From NCBI RefSeq assembly GCF_905163445.1, contig NC_053183.1:868001-932000 (forward strand): a stretch of 64,000 nt of DNA, written 5' to 3'. The position numbers and the translations under genes are program-made. Below the pieces are notes generated by a model. The model was not told the DNA's origin. It did no database searches and saw nothing but the letters and a program-made list of their open reading frames with translations. Shown one piece after another: positions 12,831-24,083 of this stretch (positions are counted from its first letter, which is position 1; the number at the start of each line of letters is the position of its first letter). The stretch is from Pararge aegeria. Lineage: Eukaryota; Arthropoda; Insecta; Lepidoptera; Nymphalidae.

Positions 12831-13094
12831 TGTTTATTTTACACCTAATTTCTTTGCATAATTAGTACCTTATTAGTTATTACAGCATTTAGCGTGTGTT
12901 CGAGAGGAGCAATCTAATTTAGCGACACTTTCAAGCTTGTGTGATGATTTGGTTATATCGCTTTATTTTTGTGACTATTGATTTTCTTATACAATCAACA
13001 GTTTAATACAAGTTTTTAACGCATACTTCATTCCATTTTATTATTTATTGACGGTGTCCTGTTTATTCGGCCAGCGCTCACCGCTCTTTACGTG

Positions 13095-13139
13095 TCGTAA
13101 ATTCATATAGGTACCAGTGGTACCTATATGAATTTACGA
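13095..13139. repeat. Perfect 22-bp palindrome, 1-nt centre
   Basis: Arms 13095-13116 and 13118-13139 are exact reverse complements separated by a single G. The centre reads ggtaccagtggtacc. No transposon core or duplication is seen. It lies 80 bp before a separate MITE fragment. Confidence 0.95.
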
Positions 13140-13220
13140 AGTACAGATTCGAATGTTTAGCGATCGATCTGATATCTCTTCGATGGCTTGGGGTCTATCT
13201 GTAAACATTGAAATCTTGGA

Positions 13221-13345
13221 TAGAAGCAGGCGTTACTTTGCGGAAATCCATGATATATTATCAAAATTAAGCTTAATTTGCTATACTCCGCGAAAAGCAG
13301 GAGATTTAATTAAGCTTAATTTGCTAATTAAGCTTAATTTTGATA
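13221..13345 (+). mobile_element. collapsed MITE, same family as in NUDCD1 intron
   Basis: The segment from 'agaagcaggcgttac' through 'ctatactccgcgaaaagc' matches the repeat at 27366-27637 (there in reverse). Here almost the whole core is missing and the two inverted termini, each with 'ttaagcttaatt', nearly abut. An extra partial copy 'taattaagcttaatttgc' lies between them. It is a deletion derivative of the element. Confidence 0.8.
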
Positions 13346-14611
13346 ACATTAAAATCTGCAATAGTTACGTGTGAGTTTACATCTGCACTGCTGTACCTGG
13401 AGTGCGCTGGTCGTATGCATAGCGTCCGCGACTTCTCATAAGAATTACTTCAAATAAACATTTGTTGGGACATTGTTTGGACTTCCAGTATCTACTTATT
13501 ATGCTAGCCTCTGACAGTGAATTAGCATTGATAATTCGTAAGGCCACCCCGAAGTCCGCAGGTTATCTGAAGATTGGAATATCGGCCCTTAAGTCATTAA
13601 TATGACAAGTTCGTATCCCTGGAGCCTTGTCGGTAAGCCTGCAACCTCTAAATCTTTCCTCGTAAGTAAAGAGACCTTGATAGCGACGTTTATCGAATTC
13701 AAAACGCGTTAAACTTTTTCATTGCCACTTAAATGGTGATGTTCGACTTCGAATCAAGCTTTTTATCTATTAAAAAAACCTGCACAACTCCATAGTGCGT
13801 GATCATTTGCTCGAGTAACTATTCCGGCCGTGACCCGATAAGTAGATATTACGTTTAATCGTAACTTTAATCTAGTAATTTTTATTTTTGTTTCTTGTAG
13901 GTTCACGTAAATTACTGATTGATTCTTGGTAGTTTTAATAGTACCAAAAGTCATGAACTTCCCCGCAGAGTGTTTCTTTGTTACTGTTCTACAATAAACC
14001 ACCCATTGACATCTTGGAGATGTCTCTTAAAAAGTTCAAAGTTTGTATCAAACGTAAGCTCATAGAAAGGTACTTTTATAGTATAAAGGACTACGTAATC
14101 GATAAAAAAAGCTTGGGTGTGAATGATTGCTCTAACCGGGTTACTCTTCTAATAATTTTAAATGACATTGTGAGATGGTGATAACAAAAAAAAACACCCG
14201 GCTAAGTTTGTTGTGGGCTTCTTTTCAGACCAGGACGCGTTTGGAACCCTCGTAGCCGTCACCTCACAACCGTGTACTTCTCATGTAATGTACGCATCGA
14301 AAGTGCTATCTATGGGCCTACTTGAATAAAGATATTTTTGACTTGACTTTGACTTAGAGTGCGAAGGATGACACTACTTTAAAGTTTTAACTGGATGAAT
14401 TGGATTAATTTTGGAATTCGTTATAAGGAATATTGATATAACACAAGGAATAAGGAACCTATACCTCAGTAGAGTGCGAGTTGCCATGAGTTGATCTGGA
14501 AGTCCTGGCAATCCGTCCGTCCGTTTGTCGGCGGACTGTATCGCATCAACCCTAATAGGAAGAGAGTTGAAATTTTGACAGAACTATTGATACTAGGGCC
14601 GCTATGACAAT

Positions 14612-14940
14612 TTATTTTTATTCCACTGCAAGTTAGCCCTTGACTGCTATCTCACCTGGTGGTAAGTGATGATGCGGTCTTAGATGGTAGCTGGTTAACC
14701 GGTTGGGGAATATGGTAGACATACCCCTAATCGGTATTCAGTCCCACCGGAACACTAAATCGCTTAGCGGCAGGTCTGTGTCGGTAGAGTGGTAACTAGC
14801 CACGGCAAAAACCTCTCGACAGACCAGACCAGACTAGAGAATATTTAGAAATTATGAATTCTCAAATTGACCCTGCCAGGAATCGAACGCGGGACCTCCT
14901 GCTTAAATTCACAGCGCTCACCGTTGCGCCAGGGAGGTCG
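14612..14940 (-). mobile_element. tRNA-derived SINE (family B), minus
   Basis: On the minus strand it starts with a tRNA-like head: 'cctggcgcaacggtgagc' resembles a pol III A box region and 'gcgttcgattcctggc' a B box. A long body follows ('gccgtggctagttaccac', 'ccgattaggggtatg') and an A/T-rich tail. Other copies or parts are at 56147-56470 (+), 57240-57440 (-), 40168-40405 (+) and, diverged, 32560-32896 (-). It moves with LINE enzymes and encodes nothing. Confidence 0.85.
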
Positions 14941-17900
14941 TCAAATTAACAATAAATAAATATTTAAAAAAGTTAAAGTGGCTTTTCCAGCAGGAGGGGT
15001 TTTATTTTTTGTTGTTCTATTGCTCGTTTTGTTTAACAATGCAATACACTATGTATCGTTTCATATTGCACCTTGGTACCTACGTAAGCTTCGCGTGCGA
15101 GTCCTACCTACCTACCTACCTACCTAGCATTCAGGCTGTTTTTCACTTGTTTGTGAACGTGACGTGACACTGGTATCATAAACTCGTATATCGCTCGGAT
15201 GTGTCGGGAGCGAGTGAGCAGATGTGACAGACGGGATCTATTCATCAAACTGCCGACATGAGAGACGGTGACACAGATTTATGCGAGCTCTTTTTGTTTC
15301 GGCTGTGATGAACCTCCATTAATATCAGCCTTCGAACTGCGTTGTACATAAACCTACTCACGTACCTATGCCTACTTTTATCTGATGGGAGGGTATTGTA
15401 CTTGCCTTATGTCGTGTACACTATAGTTTATTTATTCAAATATTGCGTAGACAAGGTTTTTTGAAGTGAAACTTCTTTAGTATCGTTGTGATTTCAAACC
15501 GGATGCAACGGAAAAAACGACAGGTAAGAGACACAAAACCTATATACTTAAAGGGGAGAACGGAAGCCGGAAGGGCATTCCAAATATGTGCGCATTAGAA
15601 ACGAGGAAGCAAAGCGTTCCGTACGACCCATGGGATAACAACTACGTTATTGTGCACTGTTCCGATGCCACGCTCATCTAACGTAGAAAGACTGGGTTAG
15701 GTACATCCATAAAATATTTTGTTGAATCGAACACCCTCCAATACTATCTTACAGAACACTCATAAACAAACTTATTAATGAAATATATAAACAGCTAAAC
15801 TCACAATGTAGACTATGATCGCTTCGTTTCGAACCCCATAGTATTGAAAACGTAACATTAAGATGATATTTGAAACTTTTTTATTTGCGCTAATTATGTC
15901 AATAATAACTGGATAACATCAAAGCGTTCGACTGCTTTAATGTATTTGTATGTATTGTTTAATATTTGGCGCTGATTTCACAAATTTTGGCGAATTTTGA
16001 ATACGATAACTGCAGTTTTCAATACACTGGACACTATGTGTGTTGTGTTCTATGTGAAATCCCTTTTATTTAAGCAAAGAATGTTCAGATTTTATTTATT
16101 TTAAATTTGAACTATTTAGGCTGTGTCAAAATGGTGCCAATTCTGTTGTACAGAAATCTCGATCCACATTAGGATACTAATTAGATATGTAGTATAAAAA
16201 TTACAATTTACAAAACTTTTTTGTTTGTCAACATTATGAAATTCATAAATAATTTATTTAATGATAGGAAAGTAGTTACAACAAAACGTTTCTGCAACCA
16301 TCATTTAAAATCATTAAATAATATTATTTTAAAACAAATTAATTCAAAATAATTACACACCAATAATCAATTTTTCTGTACATAATGTTCGCAACAGCTT
16401 TGCTTTAAAAATTTGGCCAATTGTTAAAGTGAACTGGTAGGTAGGCATACACTTACCTTGGAATAATCTTACAAGTAACATAAGCTTATTCTAAATATAA
16501 AATCTTTTTCCATCTAACATGGTTTACAAATACAATACAGGACAAACAAAAGCTATGTACAACGGACGGTTCAGTCCAACTAAGTACAGAGACCGGCCCA
16601 GGAACAGAAGATAGTGAATATAAGTTCTGTATAAAATAGATTTCTGATAGTAAAAGATTTATAAAATTCATTTATTTAGATTTATTAGATTAATTATTTC
16701 TCTATAATATTAGTATACATGTATATATATTAGTAGGCATACAAGTATATATAATATTTTATTTTTATTTAGCAGTAGTGAATGTGACTGAAGTATAACA
16801 TTTTAGGAGGATGATTTTAGGGTATAGACCCTAGGTTATAATTCTTGACTGATAAGGCATAATTTTAACCTCAATTACGTACTGAATTCCACAATACTAT
16901 GATTGGTTAGCTAAATTTAAACACATTCAACAAAAACTACAATTAATTTCTCGCTTGTTCAAATATTTAATTTACATATGCTCTGTTCTTCATTGTTTTA
17001 TGATAAGATATGACGTCATGTTTGATTCACTCATACAAGTCTGTTTGCCAAAAGTAATCCTCAATATTTTTTATTGCTTTATAATATTAAATTCTTAGTC
17101 AGTGTGTATGTGTAATTTTTTAGCTTGTTCTAATTACTATGACATCTCAAACTGCATCCATATGTTCTGGGTGTACTGTGGGATTTGCCCACACAAACCA
17201 AGAATATTGTACGTAATTTAAATATTAACATTATTGATCTTTGTGTATCTTAGAAACTATGCTAATTTGACTTGCGCAATATTTTATCTAATAAGTAAAG
17301 AATGTCAAAGTTATCAGAATATTCTATTCTTATATTCGCTCTGATCTCGTACAAGGGCATTAACATTCCTGTTAACTCTGTAACGTTACACAACCAACAC
17401 ATCCTTTCTTCATTATCAATAACAAAGAGAGCAGGCACTGTTTTATTGAGTCTCACCACAAAAATCGCAGACAAAATAAACAGAAAGGTTGGTAGGCTTA
17501 TACTAATGATATTTATTTATATTTTTCATAAGTACTTACAATACGACGTTCAGAAAAATGTTTTTATTTAATCATTGAATTAAACTTTCTACATGCTATT
17601 TAATAACAACTATATAATAATGTAAGTAGCAAGCATAATAAACTTTCTTATAGGATTAAGTATTCAGTGTTGTCGAAGTTAAATAAAATGCTAATAAAAA
17701 CAACGACAAAACAAACGAAAGGTGGTAGAATATAGAAAAATGGAAGTGGTTGCGTGATGCGATGTTTGGCGACGTAAAACGTAAACTGGTTGGCAATGCC
17801 CGAACTATAGGCAAACGGCAGTTGAATGCGTACGCTTCAAACCTCCGTGAAACATCACAACAGCAATACAATATGCATTGTGCGATACAAATCAGACAAT

Positions 17901-18202
17901 TGAAGCAATGAGATACCCGTTTACTGCTATGCCAACTTACCAATAACAAAATTTCACACGAAATGAAAATCGTAAACGACAGCCTTTGAAACACCCACTT
18001 CAAATTCTAATACACAGTCTTAAACACAACAGTTTTGCACAATGTTTCACTGGTTATACGAGTCAGTAAAATAAAATAAAAAAATTAATAACGTCCGCGA
18101 TATGCCACCGAAACCGTCTTTACTTTACAAATTCAATCGGCCATTGCATTGCAAATTGCACGGCTGACATCGCCATAGACTAACTTAACCATAGATGTAT
18201 TT
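14941..18202. other. intergenic DNA with minor repeats
   Basis: A (CCTA)n microsatellite lies at 15103-15125. Around 15540-15720 is a degraded coding-like LINE fragment ('gggcattccaaatatgtgcg'), echoed at 48600-48660. The rest is unique AT-rich DNA. A 115-codon open frame at 17656-18003 has no ATG at its start and no family resemblance. Confidence 0.45.
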
Positions 18203-18231
18203 ATGACAACTGACAAATGACAACTGACAAA
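18203..18231. promoter_or_regulatory. TGACA tandem cluster upstream of TRUB2
   Basis: The 14-mer atgacaactgacaa occurs twice in tandem, giving four TGACA words. Similar TGACA/TGTCA clusters are just upstream of TRUB2, PAGR1, ZNHIT6 and SEC22. It lies about 700 bp before the TRUB2 ATG and could mark an upstream transcription start or a start on the other strand. Function is inferred only. Confidence 0.35.
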
Positions 18232-18826
18232 CAGCAGAGACAACTTTTAAGTTTTGGGTTCTAGTTACTGATTACCTAGCTTATCTACAATTCTAGCCTT
18301 TTCGAATAAATATTGAAACAATATTTTTGGGTAAGAAACAACTATAACAAAACAAAACGGCAATTGCAAACCGCCATTCAGTAACGCTGTGGCAAACCTT
18401 AAGCTTGATTAAGCTGCGTCTCTACAAAGAACACTGAAAACTCTCTACTTTTTTATAATATGCTAGTTTGGCAAGTTGAGAACCACATTAACAAATAGAA
18501 CCGATTGAGTATTTCCAGTTAGGTGGTTTCTAAATAAACAAATGAAAAATAAATATTTAAATTATTCAAGTGTTTTGTTTCAACAATTTGGAAACAAAAT
18601 AAAACAACTCTCTAAAGAGATTCAATTAATCGTAAACACAAAAGTTGCTTTTAATTTCAGTGGATTTATTAATACATTAATACCTTTGAAAAACAAAGCA
18701 GTTAGAACTTAATTCACAGTCGATGACGATATAAACACTGCTCACTGTGCAGCAATGAAAAAAATTTACTAGAACTCAAAGTTAGAGCCATGAGCTAATT
18801 TATTAGATGAAAATAAGCAGCTGTGA

Positions 18827-18840
18827 ACTGTCAAGTGTCA
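18827..18840. promoter_or_regulatory. TGTCA pair before TRUB2
   Basis: The sequence actgtcaagtgtca lies about 95 bp upstream of the TRUB2 start codon. It fits the TGACA/TGTCA pattern found before other genes here. No TATA box is evident. A promoter role is an inference from recurrence. Confidence 0.4.
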
Positions 18841-18933
18841 TAAAATACATATGTGAATTAAATTGTAAAACTGAGCTTTAAAACATTGAAAATAATGCAA
18901 AATATGTAAAATTAAACTAAGGGATAAGACAAA

Positions 18934-21309
18934 ATGGTTCAAATAAGAAATGCTGCTGTTGCTTACAAGACTCTAAATGGACTCATTTGTGTTTACAAAC
19001 CTTCCTGTGTATCCGTGCGGCAAGTGCAGCATATTATTGTCACACATTTGTGTCGAGGTTAGCGTTCGTTTAGTTTATTATTCCTGTAAAATATATAAAT
19101 TCACTATTTGCAAGTATACTTGCGAAATCTTGAGATTCCGACACAATTGTAGCTAAACCCCATTGTCGTATCGTCGTCGTTAAAAGCATTTACATTTCAT
19201 TTTTTCCTAACATGTCTATTATGTAAATAATTTTTAAGTTCCAATTTTAGTATTAAGATCTAATTTCATAAATCCTTTTATTGCAGAACTAAATGATTTA
19301 CCAGGCAGGCCTCTGGAGAAAAGAGTTGAGATAGTAGGCCCAACAAATGCCCCCATGGAAGTAAAATTGGTGCCAAATTATGCTGATGATCCCTTAGTCT
19401 GTGGTCCCAGATACATACATGAAGACATCCGGTGCAGCTGGGCTACACATTTAGGCTTATTCAGCAGTGGGGTGCTGTGTATGTCACACTTTTGTAATAG
19501 CATTAGTAACTTTAGCTTCTAATATGTAGGTAATTATGAAAATTAAAAAAAATATCACTCTGGATTGTAATTATACCTGAGGCAAGTATTTATGCAGCCC
19601 AAGTTAGAGCATACTTGCATACAAGATGCCTAAAAACTCTTGAATGTTGATATGAAAGTATTCACTCCAGAAGCCATTCAAGAACTTTGTGGTACTTGAA
19701 ATGAAGCAGCAAAGCAATTTTGACATGCATGGTATATAAACTATATGTATGAGTGCAGATCCTTAAAATGCCTTGTTTATTTTAGTCAATTCTATTATAA
19801 AATGTTATATGTGTGTACATAGACTTTTAGTGGTTTCTGTAATTAAAAAAATATTTTGGTTTTTCCAGTATTAGGCATAAATGATGGAACTAAACTAACA
19901 TACTTGCTGAACACAGCTAGGCCTACTAGAGCTTTTAAAGTACATGGCCAGTTAGGTAAAGGAACAGACACCTATTTCTGGAACGGGAAAACAGTTGAGA
20001 GGGCATCATTTGGCCATGTTACCCGTGCAAAGATTGACAGAGTTGTTGCTCACATACAAGCTGCTCATCAGAAAACTATGTATGAGTAAGTAGATCAAGG
20101 TGTCATTCAGTTACATGCTTCCTAAAAATTTCAAACCCAATTATTTCTATACAAATAACTGGATGAAATCAGAGAAGTATCTTTTATGAAAATGATAATG
20201 CAGAGGGTTCTTGTAACAAGCAATTTGCATATAGTACAGTTAAATTCTTGTTTATATTGCCTTTTTGTATCAACTAGTCACACAGATGTTTATGAGATTT
20301 TTTATAACCTCAACTATTGAATATTAAATCATGGCTTGTGATTTCAGGTTATCAGGCCTGCACATGGACTCTCAAACAACATATGATATTGCATCAGAAG
20401 GTTTGCTGAGGCCCGCCAACAGTAAACTTCCAGTTATTTATGGAATTAAATGTGTACATTTTGATCCGCCAAACTTCACTTTAGGTAATTTTATCATATT
20501 CTTACAATGCAAAAAAATATTGATTGATAATTATGATATTGTTATGTATCAATGTCACCTGAAGACAAAACGTCATAGTTAGCAACCAACTATCTATTAC
20601 CCTTTTACAAAGGTTCAGGATTGTTCTCTTTTCTAAACCTTCTTAATCTCTCTATTTGATGATGATGATGATGATCAATATAGTCCAATGATCTCTAATC
20701 TAGGTAGTGGATATAAATATGTAGTCTAATTGTTTTTATAGCGTGTCGATTAATGCATTAGTATAAAAGACTCAAGTGTATGCATAGGGTATGCAGATGA
20801 TATAAAATGAAGAAAATCTCCAGTACGAGCTATAAATACTTAAAGGTAGGCTTTTTATAACTCTTACAATGCCTATCATTAAGTTTTTTATAACTCGTAC
20901 TGGAGATTTTCTTCATTTTATATCATGTGCATACCCTGTGCATATCCTCTATGGTTTTAGGTTTCCTGTTATAGTGTTATCTATCTGGTAGATCTATAGA
21001 ATATAGACTACATGTATAACTTTTAAGTATTTTAACATTAAATGTATACTCTTTTCAGAAATACAGTCAGTAAATGAATATGATAAATATCTGTGGACCC
21101 TAGTTCATGATCTGGGAGTTCAGCTGAAGACAGTAGCACATTGCACAGCTGTGCAGTGCATCAGGCAAGGCAAGTTTACCCTTCCGCTCGCGCTATTGAG
21201 GAAACATTGGCAGATGGAACATCTTTTAAACAATATGGATCAATGTAGGCAGATACTAGAAGATAATGAGAATTTATTGAGACCCAAATCAGCACAATTA
21301 ACTATTTAA
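18934..21309 (+). CDS. TRUB2: TRUB2-like mitochondrial tRNA/mRNA pseudouridine synthase, catalytic Asp replaced
   Basis: Five exons join with GT-AG introns and consistent phase: 18934-19057, 19287-19478, 19869-20085, 20348-20484, 21059-21309 (306 aa, against about 331 in human). Family words are clear: LNGLICVYKPS near residue 15, DDPLVCGPRY, SGVLLLGINDGTKL, LGKGTDTYFWNGK, DHVTR-like GHVTRAKIDRVVAHIQ and HQKTMYE. The family isomerises uridine to pseudouridine in RNA; TRUB2 acts in mitochondria on tRNA and mt-mRNA. In TruB enzymes the nucleophilic Asp lies just before ASGVL; here the residue in that place is Gly98 (codon GGC, 19454-19456). The first residues do not make an obvious strong presequence. 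ATG18934 is chosen because it opens the conserved N-terminus. Two poly(A) signals follow 18-28 nt after the stop. PAGR1 converges on it. Confidence 0.93.
20779..20944. mobile_element. MITE or long hairpin in TRUB2 intron 4
   Basis: Arms of 58 nt (20779-20836 and 20887-20944) are inverted copies with only a few mismatches, around a 50-nt centre. Both arms contain 'gaagaaaatctccagtacgag' in part (given here as gaagaaaatctccag and agtacgag). The structure fits a foldback-type MITE. No transposase is encoded. It lies wholly in the 574-bp intron, so TRUB2 coding is intact. Confidence 0.8.
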
Positions 21310-21326
21310 ATATAAAACATCAGAAA

Positions 21327-21337
21327 AATAAAATAAA
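21327..21337 (+). terminator. TRUB2 poly(A) signals
   Basis: Two overlapping AATAAA hexamers (21327-21332, 21332-21337) lie 18-28 nt after the TRUB2 stop. The 3' UTR is therefore very short. Confidence 0.75.
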
Positions 21338-21960
21338 GACAACTTTTATACAAAAATAATAATTGTTTAATGTGTAACTTACTTCTTTAACCTAAACCTT
21401 TCTGTTTAATTATCATTTCAATAATATGTGAAACAAATTAAATGGCATTTAAGAAATATGTAAGTAATCAGTTTAAAAAGAGTTTCATCAATAACAATAA
21501 GTTATTTTAGATGCAATTTTCTGAAATGCCTGCTTATATGCTGACACACTGTGGCAATGCACCATTAGCCATATATAAGAATTATGTAGAATACTATTAT
21601 TTTATTTCAATTTTGATAAAACTTATTACAACCATTTTACCTAACAATTCAACCACTATTTATTTACTTACCTTATTTGAAGCTTGACTTAAATATATGA
21701 GCTTCAAATAATGGTACAGTTAAATTAATAACTAATATAATCAGAATTATTTGAATGTTATTAGCAAATTATTTTCAGCTCATGTTAATGCTGTGGGCAC
21801 TTATGATGAGGTGTAACCCTTGCTTTTTAACCCTTCAATATGTGGCTAGGGCAGTGTACACATATATATTTAAGTGTGTCCAAAAGTATAATTTATGTGA
21901 GTAAGGCCTCTCACAAGAAATAAAAAATCATTAGACACTACTGAGCATGATTCATGATTT
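21338..21960. other. spacer between convergent TRUB2 and PAGR1
   Basis: AT-rich unique DNA between the two poly(A) signal sites. A short inverted pair around 21678-21712 (tatttgaagct/agcttcaaata) is the only structure noticed. No open frame of interest. Confidence 0.5.
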
Positions 21961-21966
21961 TTTATT
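21961..21966 (-). terminator. probable PAGR1 poly(A) signal
   Basis: TTTATT on the plus strand is AATAAA for the minus-strand PAGR1 transcript, about 200 nt after its stop codon. It is the closest canonical hexamer I saw, but alternatives were not ranked. Confidence 0.5.
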
Positions 21967-22163
21967 GCTTTTAGAAACAAAACATATAAAATCTAATTTA
22001 TCCATTACTTTCTAATTGTAAAGACAAGAAAAACAGAATCAAAGGAGGAACATTTATCTTATTTTGTAAGTGACTAAAGTTTCTCCCTTTTCTTCCTAGG
22101 TAATTTTAGAGAAGACACTCATATCATAAAAACAATAAACCCAAAGCAATTTCCTTTAAATTA

Positions 22164-22622
22164 TCAACTAGCACTACTAGATGGTGTATTAGCAGCAGGA
22201 GTGCTGGCTTGTTTCTCCAGCTGTTCTATTCTTTTATGCCTGATCATATTAGAAAGGATACCATCGAAAGAGGTTGTTTTCTTTTTCGCTGATCCTCGCA
22301 GCGTATCCTCTCCTTCTCTGCGAACCCGCAATCTGAGTGAACTTACTTCGTCCATGAAGTCAAAGTCCGATTTCTCCTCACGTATCGGAGACGTCGGTAC
22401 ATCGGCCTGGTATTCCTTACTCACAGGTACAGGCGATGGTGCCCGTCTTCCAGGGCATTTCCACTCAAGAGTTAGTGTACCAGACTTTTCGATAGATTTA
22501 TAAAGTTCTTCTAATTCATTTGGATCTGGCATCCAATTTTTGCCGATAAAAACTCCGCTTTTCGATAATTCATCTTCTGAACACGCAAGCTCCCAATCAT
22601 CTCCTTGAAGCTCTGATCCCAT
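22164..22622 (-). CDS. PAGR1: PAGR1 (PTIP-associated protein 1) homologue
   Basis: A single-exon frame of 152 codons with a true ATG (minus strand, 22622-22620). The N-terminal block GDDWELACSEDELSKSGV, then WMPDPNELEELYKSIEKSG and GTLTLEWKCPGRRAPSP (residues about 8-62), matches the conserved PAGR1/PA1 pattern of an acidic WxxPCSD-like motif, WMPPPxEI..LY and RRPPTP. A FDFMDE motif follows near residue 87. The C-terminal block SAKKKTTSFDGILSNMIRHKRIEQLEKQ (about residues 111-137) matches the family's KLDKVLSDMKRHKKLEEQ region. PAGR1 binds PTIP/PAXIP1 within the MLL3/MLL4 H3K4 methyltransferase complexes and acts in the nucleus. It diverges from ZNHIT6. Family assignment is from memory of the vertebrate sequence. 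Confidence 0.85.
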   Translation of the reverse strand: MGSELQGDDWELACSEDELSKSGVFIGKNWMPDPNELEELYKSIEKSGTLTLEWKCPGRRAPSPVPVSKEYQADVPTSPIREEKSDFDFMDEVSSLRLRVRREGEDTLRGSAKKKTTSFDGILSNMIRHKRIEQLEKQASTPAANTPSSSAS

Positions 22623-22710
22623 TTTTAGTTCAAATAGAAAGAAAATATTATAAATCTTATAGTGTCTGTATTTTTTAAAGAATTGTTTGATAATTGATTT
22701 TTGTGCGTAA

Positions 22711-22723
22711 TGTCAAAGTGACA
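22711..22723. promoter_or_regulatory. TGTCA-n-TGACA before PAGR1
   Basis: The sequence tgtcaaagtgaca lies about 90 bp upstream of the PAGR1 start on its strand. It is another member of the recurrent TGACA cluster. No TATA box is obvious. Confidence 0.4.
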
Positions 22724-23307
22724 GTTAATTTTTTTTTATTTATCCCTGACCAGCGACGATATAAAAGTGTACAGCCAAGCCTGTTGTGTTAACAGTTTGT
22801 GTTATTTTGCTTGAGTGACAACCCAGATTTTTAACAGCCTAACAGTTTAAAATATGGTTTAGAGAGGATATAAACAATTTTTGACGACATATTTCAAGCA
22901 CTGCAGAGTACAGACTCTAGTAGAATTTTGACATAGGTATTTGTAATGAGGCCCGCCTCAGCGGATGCACTTCGACCCTCCAGGAGACATAGGTACTTAG
23001 TATTTTTGCAAAATCATTAATATGATAAATTGCAGATTCTTTCTTGAGACTAAAGTTTTCCGAATTAACTAAGCGGTAGGTGATAAAAAAGGTTTATTGG
23101 TTTCAAATTAGTCCACTCAATACTAAGGTTGCACGAGTGGATGCAGATAGTAACAAATGACAAGTATTATAAGTTTTATCCGTTTTATTATTTGATGTTG
23201 TAACTGCCTCTAATACTGTATTATGTACAATTATCTATTGCACACTGACCTCTATATATTTCAATTTTCAATAATAATTGTGAGTGCCTTGCACAGATAC
23301 GGTTTAC
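22724..23307. other. divergent spacer, PAGR1 side
   Basis: Unique AT-rich DNA between PAGR1 and the inserted hAT element. I see no open reading frame or repeat. It presumably includes the PAGR1 promoter. Confidence 0.45.
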
Positions 23308-23315
23308 GTCAGTGA

Positions 23316-23933
23316 TAGAGATGGGTCTAAAATTAATAAGCTGCTTAATTAACGCTGCAAATTTTTTTTATTGTCAACACCTGTTAAATAAATTCTGAGA
23401 TATAAAATATACCTGACATATATCTGAAATATAGTTGTTAAATCTATTAGTCACAAGTCACAACTTTTACGAACACAGATAAAAATAATGGCGGAGCAGT
23501 GTACATGTATTCTGCGCGGTGACACGGCCGTATATATATTTGTCTCCATTTATACTGCAGGCCGCAGCGCAGGACGTCGAAACAAAGGAAAGGAAAGGAC
23601 GTGATGACAATGATGTTCGTTCCGTCTCTCTCTATTGAATTGTTTTCAATTTTCTGTTCACTGTTCAGTCAGATAGATTGTTATTTAGTCGAGTTGATTT
23701 AACTAACTGCTAACTGTCGAAATTGAAAATGTTATATTTAATTAGTGTTAAATAAAGACTTCTTCATTACTACTACAATAAAAGTATGAAGGATCTGAGA
23801 ATTAATTATGTAACAATCATGTCTGTGATAAATTTAACAGTTGCTAAAAATAACAGCTTATTTTAAGTGTTAATTATTATTAGCATTAACATTTAGCAGT
23901 ATTATTATTTTTTAACGTTTAAGCCCATCTCTA
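23316..23933. mobile_element. hAT-type non-autonomous element with 8-bp TSD
   Basis: The element starts TAGAGATGGG and ends CCCATCTCTA, exact 10-bp inverted ends. It is flanked by GTCAGTGA at 23308-23315 and 23934-23941, a perfect 8-bp duplication. It is 618 bp long with no transposase frame. The core has a CpG-rich patch (23500-23600) and a tandem 'ggaaa' run ('aaaggaaaggaaaggacg'). It lies between two divergent genes, ending 150 bp before the ZNHIT6 ATG. Confidence 0.9.
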
Positions 23934-23945
23934 GTCAGTGACCAC

Positions 23946-23967
23946 TTGTCAAGTTGTCAGTTGTCAC
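23946..23967. promoter_or_regulatory. TGTCA triple cluster before ZNHIT6
   Basis: Three TGTCA words (cttgtcaag, ttgtcag, ttgtcac) occur in 22 bp, about 120 bp upstream of the ZNHIT6 ATG and right next to the hAT target duplication. This is the densest such cluster next to a gene start. A core-promoter role is inferred. Confidence 0.45.
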
Positions 23968-24083
23968 ATTTTGTGTATTTTCAATTTAGTTTGCGCTTAT
24001 TTTCTAGGTTATTACAAATAGGTATATAGTAAACTGAAATATAAAATAAAGAAAAATATTAAATGTAAACCAAATTGCAAAAA

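Noticed and set aside
16450..16671. Minus-strand frame near a good gtaagt donor
   Set aside because: The frame contains stops before the donor and no partner exon or conserved peptide was found.
17656..18003. 115-codon minus-strand frame with a hydrophobic, signal-like start
   Set aside because: It begins at TTG, not ATG, has no family resemblance, and the strong gtaagt near its beginning is not joined to any supported exon.
22201..22503. Plus-strand frame of 100 codons
   Set aside because: Antisense shadow of PAGR1.
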